DNA of 64,000 bases from positions 3,348,001 through 3,412,000 of the forward strand of contig NC_081340.1 in the NCBI RefSeq assembly GCF_022539665.2, written 5' to 3'. This document shows positions 50,401-61,800 of the stretch, in pieces. A program made the translations under genes and the position numbers. The first letter of the stretch is position 1, and each line of letters opens with the position of its first letter. The DNA comes from Daphnia carinata. Taxonomy: Eukaryota > Arthropoda > Branchiopoda > Diplostraca > Daphniidae. The notes beneath the pieces are model-generated. The model had not been told where the DNA came from and searched no databases. It saw only the letters and a list, made by a program, of their open reading frames with translations.

Positions 50401-50798
50401 ATGACCATGCAGTTGCCGGCCACGGTGAGCAAGCTGAGGAACCCAGCCACGATGGCGATCAGGACCATCTCCGGGTAGGAGTAAGGCAGGACAAAGTCGT
50501 CTTCCGCCATTGTGACCGTCGTGTTGTTTGCACTACTAGACGTCCATGCCTGCTGGCTGAACAGGACGGACGAAGATCCTTCGTCCGTTAAATCATCGAA
50601 GCCGAGGGCAGTGCTACTGGCCGACATCCTCTGGGAGCCCATCGGCAATGACTCGCTTATATTGGCCGTCACGTACTGCAGGCTCGCTACTGCAGCCGTA
50701 GAGGCCGCTCGTAACATCGAAGAGCCTGCTCTATTTCCACCCGACGAGCCCAACGAGCCCCATAAGGGTGTTGTATGATTGAAGGCCGGCAAACTCAT
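35497..50798 (-). CDS. mAChR-A: Muscarinic acetylcholine receptor (type A-like)
   Basis: Class A GPCR for acetylcholine, 918 residues, five coding exons: 50798-50173 (N terminus, TM1-TM3), 45074-44917 (TM4), 42062-41870 (TM5), 38718-38544 (loop), 37101-35497 (loop, TM6, TM7, tail). All junctions are in phase. The ligand-binding Asp is in SLDYLASN (about residue 191), and the DRY motif is split across the first intron at residues 208-210. TM6 reads LTWTPYN and TM7 reads [19 protein letters not shown]. The N terminus has N-glycosylation sequons. The C terminus RGVYN matches insect type-A receptors, which are plasma-membrane, Gq-coupled. The third intracellular loop is very long, with poly-Ala, Ser/Gly and Trp-rich segments. 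Introns are 1.4-5.1 kb, unlike the rest of the window. Further 5' non-coding exons may lie upstream. Confidence 0.93.
37102..38543 (-). other. Receptor intron 4
   Basis: 1.44 kb intron with TTTC/T-rich tract at 37329-37363 and an AT dinucleotide tract at 37563-37581. No nested gene was seen. Confidence 0.7.
38719..41869 (-). other. Receptor intron 3
   Basis: 3.15 kb intron of ordinary AT-rich sequence. Open frames on both strands are short and without motifs. Confidence 0.7.
42063..44916 (-). other. Receptor intron 2
   Basis: 2.85 kb intron. It holds an A-rich and AT-rich low-complexity block at about 42350-42440 and a T-tract near 43146. No nested gene was seen. Confidence 0.7.
45075..50172 (-). 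other. Receptor intron 1
   Basis: 5.1 kb intron splitting the DRY codons. It contains a G-run at 45559-45571 and short CA tracts near 48185 and 48643. The longest open frame inside (177 codons, 46971-46438, minus) has no family motif and is low-complexity hydrophobic, so it is not called. Confidence 0.7.
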
Positions 50799-51426
50799 CT
50801 CACCTTCCGTTTTTTTTTTTTTTAATTTCCTTGTTACACAAACGTCTCACCAACACAGAAACGAACGCAGACGCTCCAAAATCACGGAGCAAATGAAGAA
50901 CGAGTGGTCCAGTCTAACTAGAGGCGCCATATCAGCAGCAACTAGAGTGGCATCATGCCGAGAGGTAAGTTGCAGACGTGCACCACTCATCTCTGCAACC
51001 GACTCGAGAGCAAAACTTTCTGGACCAATCCAGCAGTCACGCAACCACAATTGATGAGTTCTACTTCGCCATCGTCTTCGGTGCACGAAAACTTTTGGTT
51101 TTCTTTTCCCCAATCTTTTTCACATGAAATTTCAAATATTATTAAAACGATATGAGGTTATGAATTCCGGCTTATACGAATAAGACGAGTTGCTTTTGAA
51201 ATCCGAAAACGGAGGGACACTTGTGAGTTTGTTCGGCAATTACCTCGTCATTTTCTCAGGTAAGATCAATTAAAGGTGCGAGTGGGGATAATGGTGTCAC
51301 AAAAAGGTATCGGGCGGGATCGATGAAATGAGCTAAGAGAAATTGCTGCTAGCCCAGAGCAGCGTCGCGGGCGAACTGAATCCGCCGATGTCTAGCTGTG
51401 CGCAGATGACGGAGCAAAGGGGAAGC

Positions 51427-51458
<32 letters not shown>

Positions 51459-54400
51459 GTAGGGCCAGATCTACGTTGAGAGAAAGAGAGAATGAAACCG
51501 AGCGATGGCAAGAAGAAACCTGCAATACGGGAGAACCAAAGGAAAGGGATACGTAGAGAAAATTAGAGATGGAACAGCTGAGGCAACCGCGCACGCCTGG
51601 TTGACGTTTCGAAGCTGCTTTTTTTATATCGACAACGAGAAGAGAATAAATGATTACAGAAATAAATAAAAAAAGCAGCGAAATCAATCAGATCCAGATG
51701 GAGCCTGTATGAGCTGATCTATGTTTTCTATTGGCATGTGATTATGTTCGAATCTGGTTTGAATGGAACCTTGTACATATCAGACGTAATTTGACGTCAA
51801 TTGTATAAAATGAATAAATCCATTATCACATAAAAATGGGAATAGTATGGGGCCTATAAATATGCGTGGATAGTAGTTCGAAATACTGCAGCTTACTTTT
51901 TGATGGATGTGATTTCAAATCAGCGAATTTGTACGAATAGGCTGGAATTGTTCCCCACTTTTTTGGGACGGGCCAGAATAATTTTACCATAAAAATATTC
52001 TTTTTTTCTTTCGTATTTTTGAAATAGTAATTCAATTATTGATGTATGCAACTAATGCCCTTGCTTGCCATGGCCATGAATGAGTCAGTCAGCATATATG
52101 AGTGTTGCCAGTATGAGCTAGTTTGCGTAATGACGCACCTTATATTGGAATTCAACTAGGGTGGATAGAATCGAATTATATTCACATTGCCTGTCCCATC
52201 TGCGTCTGTTGTAGCATTTCTTCCATTGTGCTCCGCTTGACAGGTGTGTCGAGGCATGTGATACAAATTGGGAGAGGGGGCACTAAGTTATACGATACAA
52301 ATAGTTTTTCAAAAGCTAACAAGAGCCCACGGAGACGAATCCCTCGTTCGATGCAACGATAGAAATGTGGCCAGGGCAACACAAAGAAAGCGGCGTATCA
52401 AAATACTGATCAGTTCTTCCTGTAGAACAAATAGCAACTAGAGAAGGCGGTGAGGTACAAATAGGAGCAAATAATCATAGTGTAGCACACATTTGTTATG
52501 GGTTGCATTAAAGACGGTGGCAAGAGTTCCATTCTACACTTTCTTTTTTCTCGAGGTTATCTTCGAAAAAGGTTATCATACCTTTATTTTACAATCCAAC
52601 AGGACGTTGCATGCTTTGGACAATCAGTCCTGTAACAATAATCTTGCGTCATACTTGCAACCTTACAAATTTCCCTTGCGACCTGCATTTTGTTTTCATT
52701 TCCCCCCTATTGTCTCATTGTCGTGTCTCCCAACAACATCATATACAAAGGCCCATAAAAACACGATATGTTTACAGCATACGGTTGGGATTACACACCT
52801 GATGTCAGCCACCTTTCACGCACAGCCTTTTGCGCGACATGTAGAAACAGACGGCGGTCTGGCATTTGTCCCATCGTGTTCACGTTTACCATAGGCCTTT
52901 ACATCCATAAATGTTTATTTTAAAAACAGATTGAAAACAATGGACGTGAAGGGCGAGAGAATGAAATCGACTTCGTAAATTGCGAAGCTCTTCATGTTGG
53001 AGAACGAAAGTCGAAAGGTTTGATTTTTTTTTGCGAATGTCTCATTGATTTTACAGCTTGATGGTAGACAATATACAGACAGTGGTGAAAAAACCAATAG
53101 AAGTAAAACAATCTAAAAGGCAAGCATGTTGGTGTTTTTTGGTTTTTTTTCAATATTTTATTTCACATTGGCAAAACCTCTACGAGTGCCCCGCGTCGTC
53201 GGAGTGCTATTTGTTGTGAAGTCATCAGCTACGTGTAGACTGCACGCTGTCCGGGCATACAAACATAAACAAATGGGTTTGCGGCAGCCTTATAGTGTCG
53301 CACTGACAACACAGACTCGCGTTTTTTGTGCCGTAAATACGGGACGTGTATACAGGCGGGACAAGCGTGACGGACTTGAAATGAGCTTACATGTATGTCT
53401 TGGAAGTGTAATGATAATTTTTGTTTGACTTCTCTATACGCAAAGGAAGCTAAACAAATTTTATTTTTGTGAGGTGGCATTTATGTAGAATCCTGCTTTA
53501 AGATTGAGACTTGTTTTTCTCGTTCGTTGTATAAATAGCGTTCACAACGTGTGTTCATGGAACTTGGCAGCATAGGCGAAACGATAATCAAATTGAAATG
53601 GCATCCGCAGTGAATAAACGTTTTTTTTTTTTGAGGTTAAAGGCGAAAATGGTGGCGACAGCAACAGCGTTTCAGTTGCGAACAATTTGCCAAACACACA
53701 CAAAAATACATTTGCATCACAGCGGTCGTGTATATGAAAAGAGACGATGCCGAGGAATCAATCGGGGCTGTGCAAGCGATTGCTTGGGCTTCAATGCAAG
53801 GTTATTTCTTTATCTTATTATCATATTTACTTTCCCCTTTTTGAATTTTCGTTCCTCCCTTCTTCCATTTCTTCCCTTATTTGAATTTCTATTCCGCGAA
53901 AGTTGTAACAGTTGAATAAACGATTTAATCAAGAATCGTTACGATTTTGTCGTTCGCCTTCCTGCGTTCTATAGCGCCAATCGAGGTGGGTTAATTTTAT
54001 GCAACTGCTATGTAAAATATTAAAAAATTTTCTTAAAAAAAAACAACAAACAATATTTGTATTTTACATACATTAAAGGCTTGCAAATGCAACGTCGTGA
54101 AAGGGTGTTAAACTGTCGAAAATAGTCAAAAGAAGAGAGCACATAGTGATGAGTTAAAGATGGTGTTAAAAATTTCAATACGAGCAACTCGGAGTCGTAT
54201 TGCCAACCTTTTAGAGAGCGGCTGGAATAACGTAAACCGCACGAGATGGGGAAATAAATGAGGAAGTAGGAAAAAAAAAACACGGAAATAAAGGGCGAAC
54301 CACAGCGAATAAGGGAGCAGGAGAAAGAGGAAGAAAAAGAAGGCAAAAGAAGAACGGAAAATAGAAGGATGGAGAAACGAGGACAAATAACAAAATCGAT

Positions 54401-57400
54401 ATCGGCCCGTACGTGGAGACCATCCAGCCGACTGTCCTATATTTTTCTTGACTTCTTTTTTTATTTTTATTTTCGCCATTTCTTCCGCTTCTACAGGACC
54501 CGCTTGATTGCAACAATGGCATCCGTGGCGGCACCAGGCTCAATGACGAACACCAGAGCCGAAGCGTGAGAAATATAATCATCATAGTAAAATATGATGT
54601 GCTAGAACTACGTGATTAAGTAGATTGATTTATTTTTTATGTCTCGAAAGGCAAGTGGATGCCACTGCAGGACTAGAGAAATGGTTTGGCGCAAAAAAAA
54701 AAAAATAGAAATCGGCGAGCATTCCGCCATTCCTATGGAAATGAAATGAAACTTATGAGTTATTAAATTTAGAGAAAAGATTTCCTTTTTCTATCTCGCT
54801 ATTGTTTATGATCAAATTGAAAAAAAGGGGCGCATTTTTTTTTCTTACGACGACGGGAGAAATGAACGGTACTTTCGGATTGTCGTCGTCCATCCGTTTC
54901 TGATGCGAAACGCATTCCGCATGACCGGCGTGAGTGCCGGTCGCCCTCCCTGTTTAAATCCCGTACATGCGGCATATCGCTTCGAACGCATTGCGGTCTG
55001 TCTCTGGGTCATAAGAACAATGCCACGCGTCTTCTAACCAGCTGTCTCCAACCACTCGGATACGTGCATCGTGGATTTGGTATCTTCATTTCCACAACAA
55101 AACCAACCGAGTTTTTGTCATTTGAAATGGAATAACTAGAAATAATTTGCAGCGTTGTTCCACATTTTTCAATGAGATTAGTTCGTCAAGAACATCTTCC
55201 GCAATTCCGATAGCATCCCTATCGTCGTCTGGTGGACTATTAAGGGCAGAAATTTGTTTCTCTTGTTCGCCATGTTTCGCGGCACACAAAACGTTCGCAA
55301 GCTGGAGACTTTGACATTGGAAAATTCATTGTGGTTTCGCCTTCCTTACGTAACTAAATGTCGCTTGGAAATTGCAAATAGAGTACATGGTTTTCTTTCT
55401 ATCTCCAACTCTTTTTTTTTTTATCTCGTTCCATACAGTTTGTAACCCCAATAACTGTACGACTGATGGCGTCTAGGGGTTATTTGGGTTGAGTTATTTT
55501 CTCGAGTCCAATATTCTGCTAGGACATTCCATATAATTCATCCAGTTACCCGCCTTCTTCCCCGTCCTGACTAATGCATCTAGAAATCACAAGAATTTTA
55601 CGATTCTGCACGTTGACTTCTTCCTCCGTTAGCGGTCAAAACAGGTCATCTCCCCACTTCGCCTTAAAGTTCATACTTTGCTTACATAATAATAATAATA
55701 GTAATGGGTTATTGCGCTAAAATAAATCAATACTGGTCGCATAGTCGGTATGTATAATATCGCATAATATGCGTCTAGTCGGTATGCATATGGATGCCGA
55801 AAGCTAAACTGGGAACGCGTGTTATTCAGGAGATGTGTCACGAAGACCCACATGTCGACCGGGAATGAGATTGTCAAGAAAGTTAGAGGCTCAAAGAATG
55901 TACCAAAGGTGAAGACTAGCATTCATAGGAAAACAATTTTTTTTTTCAATTCTTGTCTGATTTCCTCTATTTACAGGGCGGACGCACTGAACGCGTATAA
56001 CTAAATAATTCAACCGACGTTTTAGCAGAAGGTGTACGAACCCATGGCGCATATTCCGCAAGAATAGCAGTGGGAAAAAGAGTAAACAATAATAATCTTT
56101 TCATCACTTGTGGAGTGCTTTTTGCTCGCCATTGTTTTCAAACAACGTTCATCGCTCGAAACGCTCGTGCAATCTTCATGAAACTCCCGATTTTTAAAGG
56201 CGTATGGACCCTCCCGATAGTTACGTTTCTTTTTTATTGCGCAAGGGGATGACTTACTAGAAATAACTCATGTATTTCACTAGCTATTTAAATGAAAGCG
56301 TTGGCCTTAGGCTTAAACGCAAAATATCAGTATGGTCTTTATGAGCTTTTCTTCTTCCATTTTTCCTCATCGCCCACTACCACTCTGAGTTGACATTCTC
56401 GTTCTGAATATAGCATCTCATTTCGTTTGGATCGTGTTTTGTTGTCGTTCACCTTTTGTTGTTTTGTTTTGTTTCTTCCTGTCTGTCGAAATCCCACTGG
56501 AACGCGTAGGAGGCAAGCCGTACGCGGACCCAAACAACGTCAACAAATAAGGGCAGATTGTGTGGGTGTGCGTGCACATATGTGGAGAGCTGAATTTCCT
56601 TTTTTTTTCGCCAAGCTTTTTAATACCCCATTTCACGTGGAAAAACGAGTGTGTGTATAGAGCTAGGGCGTCGAATAAAGCATCTCCGACGCGCGCACAT
56701 CAAATGCTTTTGGCTCTCTGTTCCCTTGCTGCCATCAGCTCGTAACCGCACAGAAAAGAAAAACGGAAAGAGGGCACGTCTGGCACGTCGAAGGTCAAAT
56801 CTTGAACAATCCCATCCACAGTTGTTCCACTGGGCGTCGCGTAGAGGTACAAAGATTATCGACGGCCCGCTGCGCATTGACGCGGGCCTCGCTATTATAC
56901 TTTGTCTTGCTTATAGGATCTCGCTTCTTTTCTTTAACACCATTTTCCTGTGCTTTTCTGTTCTAAGACTGTTCCGTTGAGGCCAACCCACTCTAATATA
57001 TATGACACATAACCTCTGTTATTTTCCACGTGATTACAGCCCCCGTTTCTTTCGTTATACCCTTTCTTTTTTTTTCTTTTTTTTTTTTTTTTTTACAGAT
57101 TACCGCCCCCTTTCCTGAGGCTTGAACGTTAGATGGTAATAGGATCGATGTAGTAGACCATAAGGACATTCATATTTTGTTTTCTTTTTCCAACTGCAAT
57201 GCTAACGTCTACATTTTTTTGTTATGCCTTTCACGAGCGGATTTGATAGCCAGACTAAAACTCCGCATTCACGAGGCTCAAACGAATACCAGCGTCTTGT
57301 GAATGCTGTCAGTCCGATGCATATCTTTGACCGTTTTGTTTATTTGATTACATTTCGCGGAAAATAAATAGCCATGAACGTGTATTATGCAAGTGCTAGC

Positions 57401-58786
57401 TATAGTTTTTCCGAAATTAATGAGCTATAGTTTCTACGCAACAGTTGCACAGCAGCAGCATAGCGCACTCTCCTTTCTAATGAACCATCGACTATATATG
57501 CGGGTCGTAAATTACAGGAAGAAAACTACAAATTGCACTTCTTGTGAGCATTGCACTACATACGTCGAGTTCTGCAAGACAAGGCGAGATTCATCGACGA
57601 CGCGATAAAGTCTAAACATTAGGTGTTACCAAGGGCTTGCATTTTTTTTCTTGAAACTGTTTTCTTGGAGGAAAATTGCTGGCTGCGGTGTGCATTTAGC
57701 GAAATTACACAGGAGCGTGTGTTACATGATAGCAATCAAAGATTGCATGTTTGTTTTTATGTTGTGGGTGGCGAGCCGTGATGATGAGTGGGCGCGGGAA
57801 GTAACAAGTTTTTGGCACCTAAACGGGATTCTTGTTTTCTGTACAGATGCAACGGTCGAGAAAAACAGAGAAGTTGCCAAATCGATCCAGTTGGTTAATC
57901 CAGCACCACAGTGTGTACGCCGTTAGTTGACTTGCTCACTTCTTTTAGAGATTGATGCTACGTTCGCTTAGAGAAAAGAAAAAAAAAAGGGAAAATCTGA
58001 AGTGATCGAGTGAGCAAAGTATAACTGAATGAAAAAATGGAGCAACACGAAAAAAAGGAGCTCACGTAATCCACGACGACAGGGCGAGTCAGTATTTGTA
58101 CTAGAAGTAGAGCACTGTACCATCGGAGGCACGGCTGTCAAAGATATCAGTCAACGAAGCAACAGACTACCATCGAAATTCAATTTGCAGAATTGCTTTC
58201 TCTTAGAGATAAAAGAGCGATTTATCCGATGCAAACGATTAGCTGGTCGTTTCGTTTGGTAATGAAAGCTCACAAAAAATAAGGCTGATATCGCAACGTT
58301 ATAAAAAAAGAGAGTTGACAGAGAGTTGCGAAAGCGAGAAACGATGTATTGAAATGTATGAATTCTGCGTACATAAGGAATCCATTGACGATGTAATGTT
58401 TACAAGAGCTCGACGGAGTTTACCAAAAAAAAAAGCTTTGAGTTTGACATTGGGGACGTGTGAGCTGTCGACTAGAACGTATCGAAGCGACGTGAACGGA
58501 TGAACGCATATGAATTTTGCCTCATTTTCATTTTATTTTTCGAATTCGATTTTAGATGATACGATAAATTGTTCTAGAGAGGGGAGCTTCTATGGTATCG
58601 TAGTTACCTCCATCGTGACTTGGCTATGTCTTTTATGTCTAAGGCTAAAGTCAATAAGACCAAAAAAGGTATACAGAACAACACATTAAAGGCCGTTGGT
58701 TAATGCGATCTAATCTCAAATAATTGAAAGTGCAGAAACTATTTTGATCTTTCAGACGCGCATCAGATAATAGATCATGAATCATG
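50799..58786. other. Gene-poor stretch upstream of the receptor
   Basis: No confident coding gene. Receptor promoter and 5' UTR exons are expected somewhere here. Landmarks are a GA repeat at 51426-51456, TGACGTCA at 51792-51799 with TATAAAA at 51804-51810, and a perfect 7 bp inverted repeat GACCGGC/GCCGGTC at 54923-54942. The long T-tract near 57066-57096 is low complexity. Confidence 0.4.
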
Positions 58787-58793
58787 CGTAGAC

Positions 58794-58878
58794 GTTGCCA
58801 TGGAAACGATGGCTCATCAGTTTCAGCTGTCTGACAGCTTATATATAGACTAGACTTTGACCTGATATCATTTCAGTC
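58794..58878 (+). promoter_or_regulatory. X-box, TATA and initiator: possible promoter
   Basis: GTTGCCATGGAAAC (58794-58807) matches the RFX X-box. TTATATATAG (58839-58848) is a TATA box. TCAGTC (58873-58878) is an arthropod initiator about 32-35 bp downstream of the TATA box, the expected spacing. No recognised gene follows. A 50-codon frame begins at 58880. Confidence 0.4.
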
Positions 58879-61800
58879 CATGATCTTTAGATCGTTAACG
58901 TTCTTTATTGACCAGCAGGCATCGCTATTGGCATGCACATTATTTGAATTTCTCCCATCCTCAATCTCGTTGCTGGAGAGAGTCGCTAAAGGGCATAAAA
59001 CGTTATACCATTTCATACAATTTCGAGTTCTTTAACGGACGACGAAATAAGTTCTTGCGACAGCATCCCCATAAACCATGGGCTTATGAAATCCCTTGTT
59101 TATTTTTACGACTCTAATACGCGTGCATTGCATTACGCTTTAGCGGTATAAATTCGATACATCGCATCCCGTCGTAAAGATTCGACCGTCTTGATATCAA
59201 CATTTGGATGACGTTCGAAGCTGATGAAATAGGCAATTGAAAGAATAAAAAAAAACTAGTACATCGTAAAAAATCAGTGTATTTTCGTTTTCCTACCCCC
59301 CCCCTCCCTTAACAAAACTACGAATTCGAAGTCAGAAAAAATGAGAATATAGAATAAAATAGTATCACAGTATGTCCGCTTCTGCAAATGTTCTGAAATT
59401 CATGTGCAATAGACTGTGTGTCGTCATGATGTGTATCATTTTACATTGCCAAGCGTGTCGGATTGTGAACGGAGAACAGTCCGGAATTCAATTCATAAAA
59501 GCGGCTGTCATCATAGCTCTGCCGTTGGCTTCGTTTTCCAGCATTTTTTTTTAATGCATCCTTTTTTGTTTATGTTTTCAATGATATGGCCATATGGAAG
59601 GGCAAAATTTACTGATAAGTTATTCGATATTCTCCTTGTTATTTTAACGAGCAACACGACACATAGCGATGCGTTCAGCTATTATATCAGTCATGTTGCG
59701 CCTACAGGCTATGCTTCCCCCCCCCCCCTTTCTTTTTGCAATTGAGCCGAAAAATTGTATGAGACTATAAGAAGTTGACGGCCTATAAACTTTGTTTTGC
59801 ATGACGCGTCGTTTTTTATTTTTTATTTTCTCGTAGATCTACCAGTAGCAAGAATTGCCTGTGATGGTACCCATAGATTTGCTGTTACCGGGCATAATCG
59901 GGCAGGAAAAAAATGGCCGCTTTGACTGGGAAGGCTTGTTTTTCGTGTGCCAACGAAGACACTGCCTTGACAAACGGAGCAACGGTTACCATCAACTCGG
60001 GGAGGGTTTGGTGAAGGAAAAATAGGAGGACAGATACGTCGAAGACGCTGTTCAAATTCTGAATATCATCAAGCACAAGATATGCGTCCCCGTTTTTTTC
60101 GTTGGCTCGGTTTTCATCCGCCAAATGTCTGCTGGTATAGTGGCCAGCCATATAGGTATGGTATATCTCAAGCGAAAACAACGTCGTCTATATACTCCTT
60201 ACAGCACAACCCGAATAAGCAATCAATTCAAATCTCCCGGCAGCGTCACCTATAATGTAAAGCCCCGTTCGAGCTGCTGGATAGAACGGCGGGCCTGTCT
60301 CGATTGTAAGAGCTCCTGTTGAAATATCGATCAATGATGGGGGTAACACACACACACACGGGGAAAAGCAAAAAAGAAATAAGAAGGATCATTTATATTG
60401 GCAGCGACGATATATCCTGCGTCTTCCGACAAGGCGAAAGCCTTTTTCTCTCTCATTCTTGGGCAAGTCTAGCAGCCTAGCTCTCTCACATTCGCTTCAC
60501 TCTCGGTTTCTACCAAATTTCTCGTCTGAGGAAGGGACTTGGGCTAGTGATACGTCGTTCTGTTGCTTGAAACTGGTTGGCAGTCGCCTATGGCGGAAAC
60601 GCGAGCAGATACGCCCGTCAACAACCAATCTCCGAGATGAGGTAGTTTCGATCGATTAGTTGCGCGTATCTCTTTTTCTCTAAACGTATACCATATACCT
60701 ACATACACACACGTATAAGCTATAGCTAACAAACCGCGGGGGACATCAGGGGGAGTTTTCATTTGCGGGGAGAAGTTTGTTTACACCGCCAGCAACATGA
60801 AAAACTACAGAGAACAAACGAAGAAAATGGGTTCAGTTAATGGAAATAATAATTGTTTTCTTGTCTTCTCTTGTATTCGACATTTGCCTGTTCTGCTGTT
60901 GATTGTAACGCGTTCAACATATAGTGAGTTTTAGTTCCACTTCTCAATGGAGCAAAGACTTGCCAGTTGTACGTCTTCGTTTAGATGGGCTGGATGGCAA
61001 ACTAATTATCATTCGATTCGGATTGTGTTACAATTCGATTGTGCCTGAATCACCGTGTTCTGACGAGGCAGATACGGACAGTTGCGTGACATATCGCGTT
61101 CACTTGATGCCTAATAAAATTACCATATCTTTGCACGTGAGACGTGTCGTTCATCGACAGGACGTGATTCGCCTACCTGCGTCTCACCGTGGCGAACCGC
61201 TGGGAAATAGGAGAAAGTCGTCAATTGACGACGATGTTCTCCGATAGGTCGTTTTCCTCCGAAAGTTTGGTGACAAAATAAGGAAAGGAAAGAGAAATAG
61301 CGAAAAACTTGCACAACAAACCGTCTCGAATAACAGTAGGCAATCAACGAGTTTCGCTGAAAGCCCGTTGATTTTTCGCTTGTTTATTTGTTTTATTATT
61401 CTTTTTTTTTATGTTCAGCGTCTATTTAATCAACCTTTCATTCAATCGTTCTATTTTTTTGTACATGCTACATTCAAAGTACGATTGGCGAAAGGTAAAA
61501 CGAAAGTAAATCAAGCTATTGGATCTAAACATTCGTGACGCAACAACTCGAAGTTAATGGGTCACAGGCTTATTTCCTAATAAAACGAAACATAAACAAG
61601 TGCGAAAATAATTCGTCAAAAGGCAGATGAATAGTGAACGAAATCGTCAGAGTAACTCGCACTCCTATAACGTATCCACCCATCACAATTTTATTGGTTG
61701 ATTATTGTTCGTGATTTTTGTAGACGACCCAGAAGGATAATCACGTTTTGCTTTTTCCTCCGGTGATTGCCGCCCAGATTATTCCTTCCGGTCATAAATT

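Noticed and set aside
54020-54585. Minus-strand open frames of 108-124 codons
   Set aside because: Composition is Phe/Leu/Ser-rich from a purine-rich plus strand. There is no initiator context, domain or splice evidence.
59885-60181. 98-codon minus-strand frame
   Set aside because: No recognisable domain and no supporting promoter. Kept out for lack of evidence.
60924-61247. 107-codon plus-strand frame
   Set aside because: Balanced composition but no signal peptide, no known motif and no splice or poly(A) support. Chance length is plausible in 13 kb of gene-poor DNA.
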